Source: Gentiana macrophylla
Taxonomy: Eukaryota; Streptophyta; Magnoliopsida; Gentianales; Gentianaceae
Direction: 5' to 3'
Assembly: GCA_026214975.1 (NCBI GenBank)
Contig: CM047808.1
Location: 54,338,583-54,402,582, forward strand
DNA length: 64,000 nt
Each line of letters opens with the position of its first letter. Position 1 is the stretch's first letter. Both the position numbers and the translations under genes were made by a program. The notes beneath the pieces were generated by a model. The model ran no database searches. It saw nothing but the letters and a program-made list of their open reading frames with translations, and was not told the DNA's origin. Below are positions 23,293 through 35,459 of this stretch, piece by piece.

Positions 23293-23798
23293 TCTGCTAC
23301 CTTTATCTTCAACTGGTGGTAACCTGACCTAAGGTCAATCTTGGAAAACACTTTCTTACCTTGTAACTGGTTAAACAAATCATCAATCCCTGGTAGCGGA
23401 CACTTATTCTTGATGGTGAGATTGTTCAAGGCTCTGTAGTCGATACACATCCTCATACTACCGTCTTTCTTCTTAACGAACAAAACCGGGGCTCCCCATG
23501 GTGAGGTACTTGGCTGAATTATATTTCTTTCTAACACATCTTTGAGCTGAGCCTTCAACTCTTTAATTCATCCGGGGCCATCCTATAGGGTGCCTTAGCA
23601 ATTGGTGCCGCTCCCGGTACCAACTTGATCTCAAATTCTATCTCTCTATCCGACATGTTTCCCGATAACTCCTCTGGAAACACTTTAGGGTACTCCTTTG
23701 CTATTGGAGTTTCTTCCAACTTAGGCTTTACTTGTGCAACATCCAATGCAGACAACAAGTAGCCTTCACATTGTTGGATCGATAATGGCGCAAACACA
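23293..23798 (-). pseudogene. RT N-terminal half and protease-RT linker (Tekay-like pol)
   Basis: Minus-strand segments 23274-23558 ([20 protein letters not shown], then [20 protein letters not shown] and [11 protein letters not shown]) and 23555-23797 (EYPKVFPEELSG, APIAKAPYRMAP) give the N-terminal RT of the chromodomain gypsy element. Both the frame and the motifs are well kept here, with one frameshift near 23556. It is cut on the right at 23798 by the solo-LTR insert; the preceding pol sequence resumes at about 36304. Confidence 0.8.
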
Positions 23799-26245
23799 CT
23801 CTAAAAGGGGAGGTTGAATAGTGTGTGGGTGATTTTTTAAACTCTTTTTCGATAATACAAACACAAGTACAAAGCAACTAAATGCGGAAGCTAACTTAGT
23901 TGATTATCCGCTTGTGTTATAAAACCAATATGATCAAAAGATTAATTTATTTTGATATTGTAGATAAGTATCAACACAAGTTATTAACCGAATAACTTAA
24001 TTAATCAAAGACCGATTCAGCAATATGAGAACTTGATAAAATAATGTCTGTAACCAAAAGCAACTTGCAGGTGTACTACTTTAACTTAAACCTTATAGTG
24101 ACGTTTTAATAGTGTCACAAAAAGTTCAAACAAATAGAGGATGCGCACCAATTCAATACAAACCAGAACCTATTGATCAAACCAATTTGCAGGTAAATTA
24201 GAATGCAACTGAGTATATAACTGTTTTAATAAAAAGAGATTTAATTCTGTTCTGATTAACCAAGTAATGAGTAGAAGAATGACCAAGGCAGATTAATCAA
24301 ATAGAAAAGAGCACAGCATGTTTGATGTCTCAAAATTTTATATCACTTATACACAAACAGAACAATTTGCTGAAACAGATTACAGGGACAGTTCAGGTCC
24401 AAAAGTATATCAGATTCAATGCAGATTTACCAGAAGGTACAGATCGGGAAGTTTACACAACTGGTAAACAGATTACACAAGATTATCAAAATCAGTCTAA
24501 AGCTTACAAATATAGCAAGTTCAAAACTAAACAGGCTGATACACAATATTGATTACAAATCAGGTTGCAACAGCAGCTCAATTTATACAAGAGACTAAGT
24601 CTAGGGATAACACTATCAGTTTATGAAAAACTCAACTGACTACTTAACTTTCAGCTGATAATCAAAGGTGATAATCAAATCCAATGGATAAGATTATTGA
24701 GGCTGATAATCAGAGCTGAATACACGCATTCAACAACACCGTATTACAAGAAGTACAATAATGTCGTATTATTCAGATAACAACAGGGGCAAAACAGCTG
24801 GCTGATTACTTTAGCAAGTTTAGCAATGTTCAAGGTGCAGCCAGATGGAGTCTTCTTAAGGCAAAGTCTTAAGGCAGCACATATATGAATGTTGCAGCAA
24901 ATTTTAGCAGGATGAGATGTAGCAAATTTAGCACAGCATGGGGCATAATTTCAGTATATTTGTCACAGGGATAAAATGCTGAATTTCCCAACAGGTATTA
25001 GGGGAGTAAACAGACAAGGGCTAGTCCTGAACCAGAAGTCAAGTCCTTGCAATGATCTGGAAATTCAGCTTGTCAAGCTATTTTCACAAGGCTGTGTGCA
25101 GGTATTCTAACCAACCACACTAGGGACAAGTCCTGAATTCTGAGATCACACAAGCATGGTTTTTGTACCGAAAACTACCACAGACTCAACCTTACACTTT
25201 AGTGACCAAATTAATGCAGCCCAGAAGTGAAGTCTAAAAATAAACCTTATGCTCAAGGCAGTGATCTTGGTGATGTCACCAAATCACAGATTTCAGACTT
25301 CTCAACCTTTTCTGCAAATTTGTTACTGAATGAAGGATCACCAGACAGAAGCTTAATCTGAGTAGCAGGCTGACACAAGATCAGTTTGCTAATGAAATAT
25401 GAACTTCAGGCCAATATATTCTCAGGGCCTATTGCAAGTTCAAGCTTTCAAAGAGCAAGTCCTAATCTTGACACTGTGTACACCAGATTAAAACAACAAC
25501 AGGCCTGCAAAGACACTATACCAACAACTACACAACGAGTTCACAACAAACAAAATACAGAATTTCAAACAAAGTGCAAAACTTATAAGAAATTCTGTGA
25601 GAACACTTACTGAATCAAGAACAGGGATTCTGAACAACAATTCCTGAAGACCAGAATCCTCTCAGAACCTTGAACAGCCAAATGTCTACCCAAGGAATTC
25701 AGAAAGCCGATATTGCCAAGTCTGAACGTGCAATATCAGTCCTTTGCTGAATTTCGAACTCAGACTCAACAAGAAGGACAGAGACTTTTGAGTGTGTAAA
25801 AGTGTCGGATTGCTAGTGAATTTGAGTGAGCAATACAATTCATATTAGTGGCTATTTATATCCTTAGAGGTATGACTAAACCTCAAGGTTTTGGTGTGAA
25901 CATAATCAACACTACAAGAAAAGAGAGTATTTACAACATGGATTTACGGCATACATACAGGTACGCCATAAAATTTGAAAAACATATAAAGGTATTCTTA
26001 TATTCTTTTTGACTTTAGGTATTCTTATATTTACTGAAAACAAAATCCCAAAAAAAATCCCTAAAACTTACGACTTCGATATACTCCCCTCCCGGTAAGA
26101 AAACTCCGCAACTTCCTCTTTTCCTTCTTCAACCCGCAACTTCCATTGTCGGCTGTAGTCACCGGATCACCGTCAGAAACAGTGACCGGAGCGTCGCCTT
26201 CATATCGCCAATGCTTTTGGTAATATCTGAGCTTTCTCCTTTTAT

Positions 26246-26325
26246 ATGGATTCCGTGTTGGCAGGACAATCTTCCTCCGCGAATTCAAGTCAGCGATCCT
26301 ATTCTGCCATCATCGATCTTGAAAG
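26246..26325 (+). pseudogene. Exon-like fragment with start codon in the CACTA element
   Basis: An ATG-led open stretch beginning MDSVLAGQSSSANSSQRSYS and ending at a donor-like AAAG|GT. The preceding 150 bp is C/T-rich like a 5' leader. Possibly the first exon of a captured host gene. The gene is not recognised. Confidence 0.35.
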
Positions 26326-26439
26326 GTTTTTCATTTCTACTCTTGCTTCGATTTCTCTATTTAGTCCTTCTCATGGTGTTGCTTTTTGTTCTGGTTTTGA
26401 ATCAGATCTTAAGAAAAATAAATGAAGTAATTTGCCCAT

Positions 26440-27660
26440 AAGGTGTTCGATGAAATGCACAATGCTTAAAACTAAGTGATTTGGGCCATACTTCCAAAGA
26501 ACCTGAAGACTTCATCACTCAGGTGGACAAAAACATCAAGAATACCTTAGTTTCTCCCATGTATTTTTACAGGTAGGTTGTATTCAATATGTATGGAAAG
26601 TTACTGTACTTATGAGCATCTTCTTTTTCCTAATCTTCCCTATTTTTAAAACTTTTTTAGATTCTGTAAAAGGCATATTGCAGAGATGAGATAATCGATA
26701 TCATTCAATGTTTAAGCATATGCTGAAAGTTTAACTTGATTATTTGTATGGAGCAAGAAAGTCTGGTATGCTTCTTGTTCCACTATTTAATTGCTTGATT
26801 TTTGGCAGTCTTTTCATGTTTCTGCCATCAAGTCTATCTGGTTTGAGTATTACGTTAAGTGTATAGAGTTTGGTTCAGTTGACTTATAATCAGTTATTGT
26901 TTGATATGACTGCTTCTTGCTACATGTTGTCTTTCGATTCATGTTTTGGTCTGTAAAGTCCAAAAGACCAGGTCTGCTGACTAAAAAGATGCTTTTCTGA
27001 GGTGTCTACTTATGATCTGCCTCTTTGCACTGGAGTCTGCAATCTCTACAATGCATACATTTGATTCAACCACCTTATATATTTTGACATTTTACTTATT
27101 AATAATGGAAGTCGATTCTCGCAGTTCAAGCAATCATCACTGCAAATCATAGTGATGAATATGGTCCTATGTTAAAGAAATCGCATAATTACATAAAAAT
27201 GTCACATGTAATGTCCTTTTTTAGCCAATCGTGTGGCTTTTAGGTTGATTCTTTGTTTCTGAATTTTTTCTTCGGTTGAACACTCCAGGGTTTTAATAAT
27301 GTGCATCTACTTGGCCACATTTTGTTTGTTTTCATGAAGGTGTTGGATGATTTCCATGGCGATTCTAATGTTTATATCATCATATTTCAAAAAGGGCTTA
27401 GCCTTTTTCAACTGCAGATCATGGTTGGCCTATTTTAGATTGCACAGCAGAGGGGTTAAAGGTGATGATTTCTTCATCAATTAACACTTGACACTACTTT
27501 TTTTTATATATAATCTCATGTTATGTGAAACAAGTAATTTGAAGCTTTCTTAGACTTTTTGGTCCTACTTATCAGACAGTTCTCTCGCTATCAAATTTAC
27601 CATTAGAGCTTGTCGGTGAACCAATCGAAGCGAAGAGGTTATAAGATGCTGTAAATGTTA
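26440..27660 (+). pseudogene. Further exon-like fragments in the CACTA left arm
   Basis: Short open pieces are bounded by splice-like signals: near 26443-26572 (ending TTTACAG|gtagg), 27126-27210 after ATTCTCGCAG, 27341-27420 after an AAG, and 27579-27645 after CAG (TVLSLSNLPLELVGEP, then a stop). The intervening sequence is T-rich and intron-like. The pieces could come from one captured multi-exon gene. No family recognised and the frame is not continuous. Confidence 0.3.
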
Positions 27661-28201
27661 TCTTTACAGGTAATCGAAGTCTCCATCTTCATGTGTGGTC
27701 ATTCCGTATTTTGTTCAAGGTTGTGATCTATGAGACATTTTGTGTTCCTTCTCCTTTTCTAATTTAAATTGTCGAAAAATCATGTGTTCTGCACTTGACT
27801 AGCATGTTGTCCTTACGTTGGAGTTATTTTTTCGTATTCCAGCTAGCTTCTGTTAGTAGTTGTTAATAGTATTTTTAATGCTTGATTCTCTTCTTGTTAT
27901 GCTTCTGATGCCCTCTCCTTTGCGTGTGTTAAGCCTGTGGAAAAGTCCATAGTCCATATTTCTTCTTACATAGCTAACATTCTACTTATGACAAGGACCT
28001 TTTTAATCAATTTTCATAGCTAGTGCCCTGTTTGAATTTTATAGCTAATATATTACTGATCGTGAATCCGACTGTCAATTAGTTAATACAAACTAACCAA
28101 ACAGTAGCTGATATAAGGATTTTCAAATGGATACATGGTAAGGATACTGGAAAATAGAGCTATTATCTTCTTGGTATATGATTGAATTTTGCCCATCTGA
28201 A

Positions 28202-28911
28202 TGTTGTAGATATATGGCTTTCAAGGGAACAACAATGTCAAAACAAAACGCAGGAAATCTGATAAACTTGATATAACGTAGAATCGTGATAAACACTTTC
28301 CTACAAAATTTATTTGACCCTTATAAGATGCCTTGGGTTACACAAATACTTTTGTGAGATAAGACTACGTTTCCATTCACTTTTTGGCACCAAAAGAGAA
28401 GAATACTTAAGGAGTTTTTGTTGAAGTTGTTTGACTCTCAAAGATGAAGAAGAACTTGAATCCCATTCTATGCCCTCAAAATGATCTAATATATTAGTTA
28501 AAAACGTTCTTACATATAGACACCTTTTGGAAAGGTATTATATGGAAGAATCAGTTGAAAAACCAGTGAAAAGACACAACCATTGGCAGAAAAGAGTCAC
28601 AGGCGGGCGCCTGTGAGAACCAGAAAGCTGTGAAACTCTCTGATCAACTTTTTGCCTTGAGTCGACCTGACAGGCGGGCGCCTGTGGTGACAGGCGGCCG
28701 CATGTCCCTCTGTTTTTCCCAAAACGAATTTTGCATCCTTTAAGTGGTTTTCCGAACTCTAATTGATCATTTATATCCGTAAACTCGCAAATACTTATAC
28801 GAGTGTGCACTCCGCACCTCCAAACTCATAATATCGTGTTTCGAGTTCACCCATCTTTGTACCAAACCCCTAATTACACAAATGGACATGATAATACTTA
28901 AATCACCAACA
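28202..28911 (-). repeat. 3' LTR of the CACTA-nested copia
   Basis: 710 bp. It carries the palindromes ACAGGCGGGCGCCTGT at 28599-28614 and 28670-28685 and a variant at 28689-28704. The sister LTR differs by only a handful of substitutions outside this cluster. Confidence 0.92.
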
Positions 28912-28925
28912 TTCCTCCCCCATTT
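28912..28925 (-). promoter_or_regulatory. Polypurine tract of the CACTA-nested copia
   Basis: The minus strand reads AAATGGGGGAGGAA directly before the LTR start TGTTGGTG. Confidence 0.75.
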
Positions 28926-29442
28926 AAGTGTAATCCTTGGTTTAGCTGAAGATCAGTCAAAACATAATAACTCATGCATCAATGATAATGTCATGAAGAT
29001 TGAATTACCACTTAGTAATATTACACATTTCAAATATTCGAGTATTAGGGTTTGTCTAAGCATTGAACCCCTTTACACATTTTGAATACATGAAGATAAC
29101 ATACACATGAGTTAAGATAACTCCAAAAGTTTATTCTTGACACTAATTAAACAGGCCTTGTGTCCATATCCATTCTTGAGCATACAGAAAGCCAACTCTA
29201 GAACTTCCTTGAAGCGGCCAAACTTCATACTCACATAGGTGAATCTTTTATTGATCGTGCACCTGCAATAGCACTTTGTCAAAAGACTCATTAAGAAGAA
29301 ACTCTTCAACCTAATCTTGCAGGTAATAGCACTTACCTTCGGGACAATATCATGTGCTCAAATCTATGACAATAGGCCTTCCACATTGAATTCTGCCTCT
29401 AACATTGTATTAGAGGGGAATTGGGTATCCTATCACCAAGAT
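28926..29442 (-). other. 3' untranslated part of the CACTA-nested copia
   Basis: Between the pol stop and the polypurine tract. A 65-codon open frame (29112-29309) shows no family signature. Otherwise nothing recognised. Confidence 0.5.
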
Positions 29443-32400
29443 TTATATGAGTTTTAAACCCATCCCGTTAACCGACTTTTGTACCAAGTCTCTAGGCAAT
29501 CCTTTGGTTAAGTGATCGGCTAAATTATGTTGAGATCTCACAAAAACAACCGAAATTACCCCATGAGTTATCAACTCACGTACCGCGCTATGTCTAACGC
29601 CCAGGTGTCGTGACTTACCATTATACACTTGACTATATGCTTTAGACAAGCTAGATGCACTATCACAATGGATAGAAATGGGTGAAATTGGTTTAGGCCA
29701 TAATGGAATTTCATATATCAAATTCCTATGCCACTCCGCCTCTTTTCCGGCTGCTGCCAAGGCAACAAATTCCGACTCCATAGTAGAGCCAGTAATACAT
29801 GTTTGCTTTTTGGAAGCCCATGAAATGGCACCTCCTCCAAGTAAAAACACCCAACCACTAGTAGAAGAATGATCCTCTACATTTGATATCCAACTAGCGT
29901 CTGAGTATCCTTCTATCACTGAAGGATATCCAACATAAGTCAAGCCAAAGTCCTTGGTCAACTTAAGATACCTTAATACACGATTTACCGCACGCCAATG
30001 ATGACTACTCGGATTACTCATGAACCTGCTTAGCTTTCCAACCGCATAAGCAATATCCGGACGTGTGCTAGTCATAGCATACATCAAACATCCTATCATT
30101 CGAGAATACTCAAGTTGTAATATCGGATTTCCCGTATTATGCATGAGTTTCTCATTAGGATCCATGGGAGTATTTACTGGAGTAGAATTTTCACAATTGA
30201 ATTTCTTTAACACTTTCTCAATATAATGATATTGTGTCAAAGAGATCCCTTTGTCACTCTGTTTGATCTTGATTCCAAGAATCACATCCGCCTCCCCCAT
30301 GTCTTTCATAGAGAAACTTGATGACAAAAAGGCCTTACAAAGGTCAACTTGTTCTTGGTTAGTTCCAAAGATTAACATGTCATCAACATATAAGCAAATT
30401 ATCACACCATTACCGGTATTATCAAATTTGCTATATAAACACTTGTCTGATTGGTTAAGCTTAAAACCATTAGTCAAGACAACTTCATCAAATTTATGAT
30501 GCCATTGTTTAGGTGCTTGTTTAAGCCCGTACAATGATTTAACAAGCTTACATACCTTATGCTCATTTCCAGGCATAACAAACCCTTCCGGTTGTTTCAT
30601 ATAAATTTCTTCTTCTAAATCTCCATTTAAGAAGGCTGTTTTAACATCCATTTGATGGATCACCAGATTGTTAATAGCAGCTAGGGCAATCAACAATCTA
30701 ATTATGGAGATTCTAGCAACCGGTGCATAGGTATCAAAATAATCAATACCTTCCTTTTGTCTAAAGCCTTGAATTACCAATCTGGCTTTATACCTGTCGA
30801 CAGTGCCGTCAACTTTCATCTTTCTTTGAAAGATCCACTTGCAACCCAAAGGTTTACAACCATGTGGAAGATCTGCAAGGATCCACGTGTTGTTTCCCAT
30901 TATGGAATCCATCTCATCATTGACGGCTTCTTTCCAAAATGACATGTCTCGAGACTCCATAGCCTCCTTAAACGTCTTAGGATCCTCATCAATATTATAA
31001 CAATATGAGTATTGAAATCCTACTTCATCTCTTGTTCTTTCCACCAAATAAGTTTGATAGCCGGGTCTAAAAGATTTTGGTTTCCTAGCCCTTTTGCTTT
31101 TACGAAGCTCGAAAGGCTCATCCTGAGAATCAACACCATTGTTGTTCTCTACTCCAACAATAGTAGGAGTTATATCCTTTGGCCTCGGTATAGAGGTAAA
31201 CCGATGTTCATCAAAGATGGCATCCCTTGACTCAATCACCGAATGAACTGCAACTGAATCATTAGGCTCTATAACATAGAACCTATATGCTTTGGAATGC
31301 AAAGCATATCCAATAAAGATACAATCAATGCCTCTTTCACCCAAGGTTTTAATCTTAGGCACAGTAAGTCTTACAACAGCCCTATAGCCCCAAACTCGTA
31401 GATAATTCAAGCTTGGCTTCTTTTTGAACCAAAGTTCATATGGGGTAATAGGATTCCTTTTATTAGGAATTCTATTCAGCAAATAACAAGCCATTAACAT
31501 GGCTTCTCCCCAAAATCCCACACTCAAACCAGAGTAAGATAGCATGGAATTAACCATCTCTTTAAGAGTACGGTTTTTCCTTTCTGCTATACCATTTGGT
31601 TGTGGCGTATACGGCACCGTAACTTCATGTATTATACCACATGACCCGAAAAAGGTTGGATCAAAATATTCACCACCTCGATCGGTACGCAACTTTTTTA
31701 CTTTAGAAGTTAATTGTAATTCTACCTCATTTTTATAGACTTTAAATTTATCTATTGCCTCGTCTTTAGAATGAAGTAGAAAAACATAACAAAACCGTGT
31801 GCAATCGTCTATAAAAGTCACTACATATTTTTTATTACCAAGAGAAGGCGTAGCATAAAAATCACATAGATCACTATGAATAAGTTCCAAAACGGAAGAC
31901 GACCTTTCAACACTTTGAAAAGGTTGTCTAACAATTTTGTTCAACATACAGGTATTACACTTATTCATATTCATGTCAAAAGATGGAATCAATTCATTTT
32001 TAGACATCATCAACATACGCTTATAATGAACATGTCCCAACCGAACATGCCACAAAACAGAATTATTAACATCATGAATACCAGCAACATTATTTACAAC
32101 ATCATGCTGAATATTCAACATAAACATACCATTACATAAATAACCAAATCCAATAAATACACCACACTTACTTAAAATGTACTTATCCGACTCATAGACT
32201 TGTTTATAACCTTCTTTACATAAAATACTACCAGAAACCAAGTTTTTCCGAATACACGGAGCATGCAACACATGTTTTAAAATAATACATTTTCCAGAGC
32301 TAAAAGATAAAACAACACTTCCAATTCCAACTATGGCAGCCCTTGACTCGTTTCCCATAAGTAGTATGGATCCATCGATCACAGGTTCATAGTTTTTAAA

Positions 32401-33132
32401 CGAGCTTCGATCCTTGCATACGTGTCTCGTTGCACCCGAGCCAATCCACCAAGCAACATCATCATCCTGCATATAAAATGCCTCAGAAATTAGTGGTACA
32501 TAATTCACATTCGAATTAAATCCACAAGTAACATTCTGACCTTGATGTTTAGGAGCACCTTGGTCCTTAGACCCTTGCCCCGAACTGTTGTTTGGTCCTT
32601 TCTTCCTTACTCGACAATCAACTCTGAAATGTCCAGTTTTACCGCAATTCCAACAAGCACCTTTTGGTTTTTTGTTGGTATCTTTGCCATTGTTTTTGGA
32701 AGACTTTTTCTTATCTTTCCCTTTGTTCTTATACGAACACTCACCGGCTTCCATCATATTGATAGAGGTCAAATCCATTACCTCTTTACCCTTGGTTTTA
32801 ATGCCCTCTTGCGCCCTTAGAGACTCCTCTATACGCAAGTGACTACCAAGTTCTACCAGAGATAATTCTTCCTTTTTGTGCTTTAACATGTGTTTAAAAT
32901 CTTTCCATGAAGGAGGCAACTTATCTATAATGCTTGACACCGAAATAGACTCATCCATTTCCATTTTATGTTGTGCAAATTGACCCAAAATGCGCAGTAA
33001 TTCATTATATTGTTCCATTCCCGACCTTGAATCTACCATGTTATATTTCATGAAATTACCAACCAAGAACTTTTTACTAGAGGCATCTTCATTCATGTAT
33101 TTAGACTCTAGTGAATCCCAAAGTTCTTTCAT
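29443..33132 (-). pseudogene. gag-pol polyprotein of the CACTA-nested copia (1229 codons)
   Basis: Order along the frame: gag C-terminal part (1-150), CCHC zinc knuckle [14 protein letters not shown] (about 160-173), protease (about 228), integrase with zinc ligands H362, H367, C392 and C395 and core residues D421, D484 and E517, then RT with YVDD at 915-918, then RNase H to the end ([25 protein letters not shown]). This is the Ty1/copia order. The protease site reads [10 protein letters not shown], with Gly at 231 where the family has catalytic Asp. The integrase D-to-E spacing is shorter than the usual 35. The listed start is not the true one: gag begins at 33408 and is out of frame with this ORF. 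Confidence 0.9.
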
Positions 33133-33408
33133 GACTCAACATTTTGGTAAATGTCAAACAAAGAATCGAGACATACCGTTTAGAATGTGACCTCTACAGA
33201 TGTAGTCATCATTCTCCCATTTGTTCTTCCTCCTCAGTTCCTCCAAAGGTCCATCATCCAACACTTCCGGCATCGGTGTACTTAGTACATACACTACCTT
33301 CAAAGTCGTCAACAGAAAATGCATCTTTCTCTGCCATCTTCGAAAATTGACTCCTTCGAACTTCTCCAACTTTCCAAAATTTGCAGTCATCTCCTTGACA
33401 ATTGACAT
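33133..33408 (-). pseudogene. gag N-terminus of the CACTA-nested copia, frameshifted
   Basis: Starts ATG at 33408 (MSIVKEMTANFGKLEKFEG) and has the copia gag block FRRWQRKMHFLLTTLK. The frame ends at a stop near 33154. Two small lesions (about 33165 and 33135) separate it from the long pol frame. Only 31 nt lie between the LTR and this ATG. Confidence 0.8.
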
Positions 33409-33439
33409 TGCAGAAAATACTTAAATAACTTTTGTAGAT

Positions 33440-34151
33440 TGTTGTAGATATATGGCTTTCAAGGGAACAACAATGTCAAAACAAAACGTAGGAAATCTGA
33501 TAAACTTGATATAACGTAGAATCGTGATAAACACTTTCCTACAAAAGTTATTTGAACCTTATAAGATGCCTTGGGTTACACAAATACTTTTGTGAGATAA
33601 GACTACATTTCCCTTCACTTTTTGGCACCAAAAGAGAAGAATACTTAAGGAGTTTTTGTTGAAGTTGTTTGACTCTCAAAGATGAAGAAGAACTTGAATC
33701 CCATTCTATGCCCTCAAAATGATCTAATATATTAGTTAAAAACGTTCTTACATATAGACACCTTTTGGAAAGGTATTATATGGAAGAATCAGTTGAAAAA
33801 CCAGTGAAAAGACACAACCATTTGCAGAAAAGAGTCACAGGCGGGCGCCTGTGAAGCACAGGCGGGGGCCTGTGCGAACCAGAAAGCTGTGAAACTCTCT
33901 GATCAACTTTTTACCTTGAGTCGACTGACGACGAAGCGCACTTTGTCCTGTTTTTTTCCCAAAACGAATTTTGCGTCCTTTAAGTGGTTTTCCGAACTCT
34001 AATTGATCATTTATATCCGTAAACTCGCAAATACTTATACGAGTGTACACTCCGCACCTCCAAACTCATAATATCATGTTTCGAGTTCACCCATCTTTAT
34101 ACCAAACCCCTAATTACACAAATGGACATGATAATACTTAAATCACCAACA
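33440..34151 (-). repeat. 5' LTR of the CACTA-nested copia
   Basis: 712 bp, sister of 28202-28911. Its palindrome cluster differs: ACAGGCGGGCGCCTGT at 33837-33852 and ACAGGCGGGGGCCTGT at 33858-33873 lie side by side, while the second site of the sister LTR (about 33915-33950 here) is degraded. Confidence 0.92.
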
Positions 34152-34728
34152 CTGAATGACAAGTTTGATATACCCGGATGGACTGTATTTGTTTGTTTTA
34201 AGTTTTGTCTCTTGGTCCATGAAAAAAAAGGTACTTCTGTTAGGTTCAAGTCCATGCGTTCATTTTCTTTTGGAATTAGCTCTATGTTCTGTGCAATGAA
34301 AATGCCACTGAAGATTTAGTCACTGAAAAAGTCGTGCTATATAATAATTTTTCTTACGGTATAAGTGTTCAATATTTTTTTATCTCCATTTTCTTGTGAA
34401 ATGGTTATTTCGTTCTTGCCGTATACAACTATGAAAATTGGTAGTTTGAGTGATTTGGATATATGACTTTGATGTAGTCTGTTCTGGTTCTTTGCTTGAC
34501 AATGTGTAATCTTTCAGTTAGGAGTCAAAGTTATGTATAAATTGAACTTGACTCTTCCTAGTATTTCATTTGTTTAGGTTGGGACATCATTAATGCATCA
34601 GTTTAGTGAATGATGTTGCCACTATCACGGACCGGAAAAGGTTTTTCTTTTTTTCATAAATGAAACTTAATGTTCTGTGTTGTTATTTCTTGATATCTTA
34701 TTTATCATTGACTCGTTTTCTTTGCAAG

Positions 34729-34842
34729 TTTGATCCTCAGAATGCTTATATCCCGGTTTCTTCTCGATTATTTGCTGCTTTGTCTACGATTGTCATCCAA
34801 CCCTTTTTGTCGAGGATTTCGTTCAAAGCTTTTGGACTCACA
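34729..34842 (+). pseudogene. Captured exon, 38 codons, in the CACTA right arm
   Basis: Preceded by a T-rich tract and TTTGCAAG, followed by the strong donor GTATGT. Exactly 38 codons are open (starting FDPQNAYIPVSSRLFAALST) in the frame that continues into the next exon-like block at 34917 (GLLKLPQHSIWNEKKH). The two are separated by a 74-bp intron-like spacer ending CTCCAG. This preserved splice geometry supports capture of a host gene fragment. The gene is not recognised. Confidence 0.45.
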
Positions 34843-35090
34843 GTATGTCTAGTTACTGAGCTCTCACATGTTGATTTGCGTTTTATCTTTTAGTTGTGTG
34901 CTTTTGTATTCTCCAGGGACTTCTCAAGTTACCACAACACAGTATATGGAACGAGAAAAAGCATACAACATTGTAAATCATGAATCATTTCGTACAAAGT
35001 TTGTCTCTTCTGTTTTGCACTTTGGATTTTCTCATGGCTTTCAGTTTTCTTTTGTCACATTGCTTCACTGTTGAAAAATTCCATTTCTAG

Positions 35091-35270
35091 ATGACATTTC
35101 TAAAGAGATTCCAGTTGATGCAAAGAAGGTTATACTGAGATTGAAATTTCTTCCTTGCATAGTGTAAATGTATTTTAATCCATGTACTTAAATTTCCAAT
35201 TGTTTCAACTTTCAGTCTGAAGACTTGGATGATAAAGAAGATGGTACTGTAGGTAGCTCGTTGTGATGGT
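35091..35270 (+). pseudogene. Captured terminal exons in the CACTA right arm
   Basis: 35091-35128 after CCATTTCTAG and before GTTATA, and 35216 onward after TTTCAG (SEDLDDKEDG, then out of frame). They are short and acidic, and probably the 3' end of the same captured gene as at 34729. Confidence 0.35.
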
Positions 35271-35459
35271 ACTGTGGGTGGTTCATTGTATGCGTTATTG
35301 TTGTGATGCGTTTGACAGTTGCTATTGTGTATGTATATGTACTTTTATCGGAATTGTAATAAAATATGTATTGTTTAAAAGGAAGAAGTTATAATGTGTA
35401 TAAAGTACAATGTTCATTATCATAGTTTATGGTATATGTATGAAGCAATTATGGTCTGC

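Larger units (their letters stand above)
28202..34151 (-). mobile_element. Ty1/copia element, nearly full length, inside the CACTA element
   Basis: 5950 bp, with LTRs at 28202-28911 and 33440-34151, starting TGTTGTAG and ending CACCAACA. The 5-bp target duplication CTGAA is at 28197-28201 and 34152-34156. The minus orientation follows from the coding strand and the polypurine tract next to the left LTR. A single 1229-codon frame covers most of gag-pol, so this is the youngest-looking element in the window, but it has a frameshifted gag start, a lost protease Asp and no recognisable primer-binding site. Confidence 0.93.

Noticed and set aside
31544..32842. Plus-strand open frames across the long copia polyprotein
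   Set aside because: Antisense to a clear gag-pol frame; no independent evidence.
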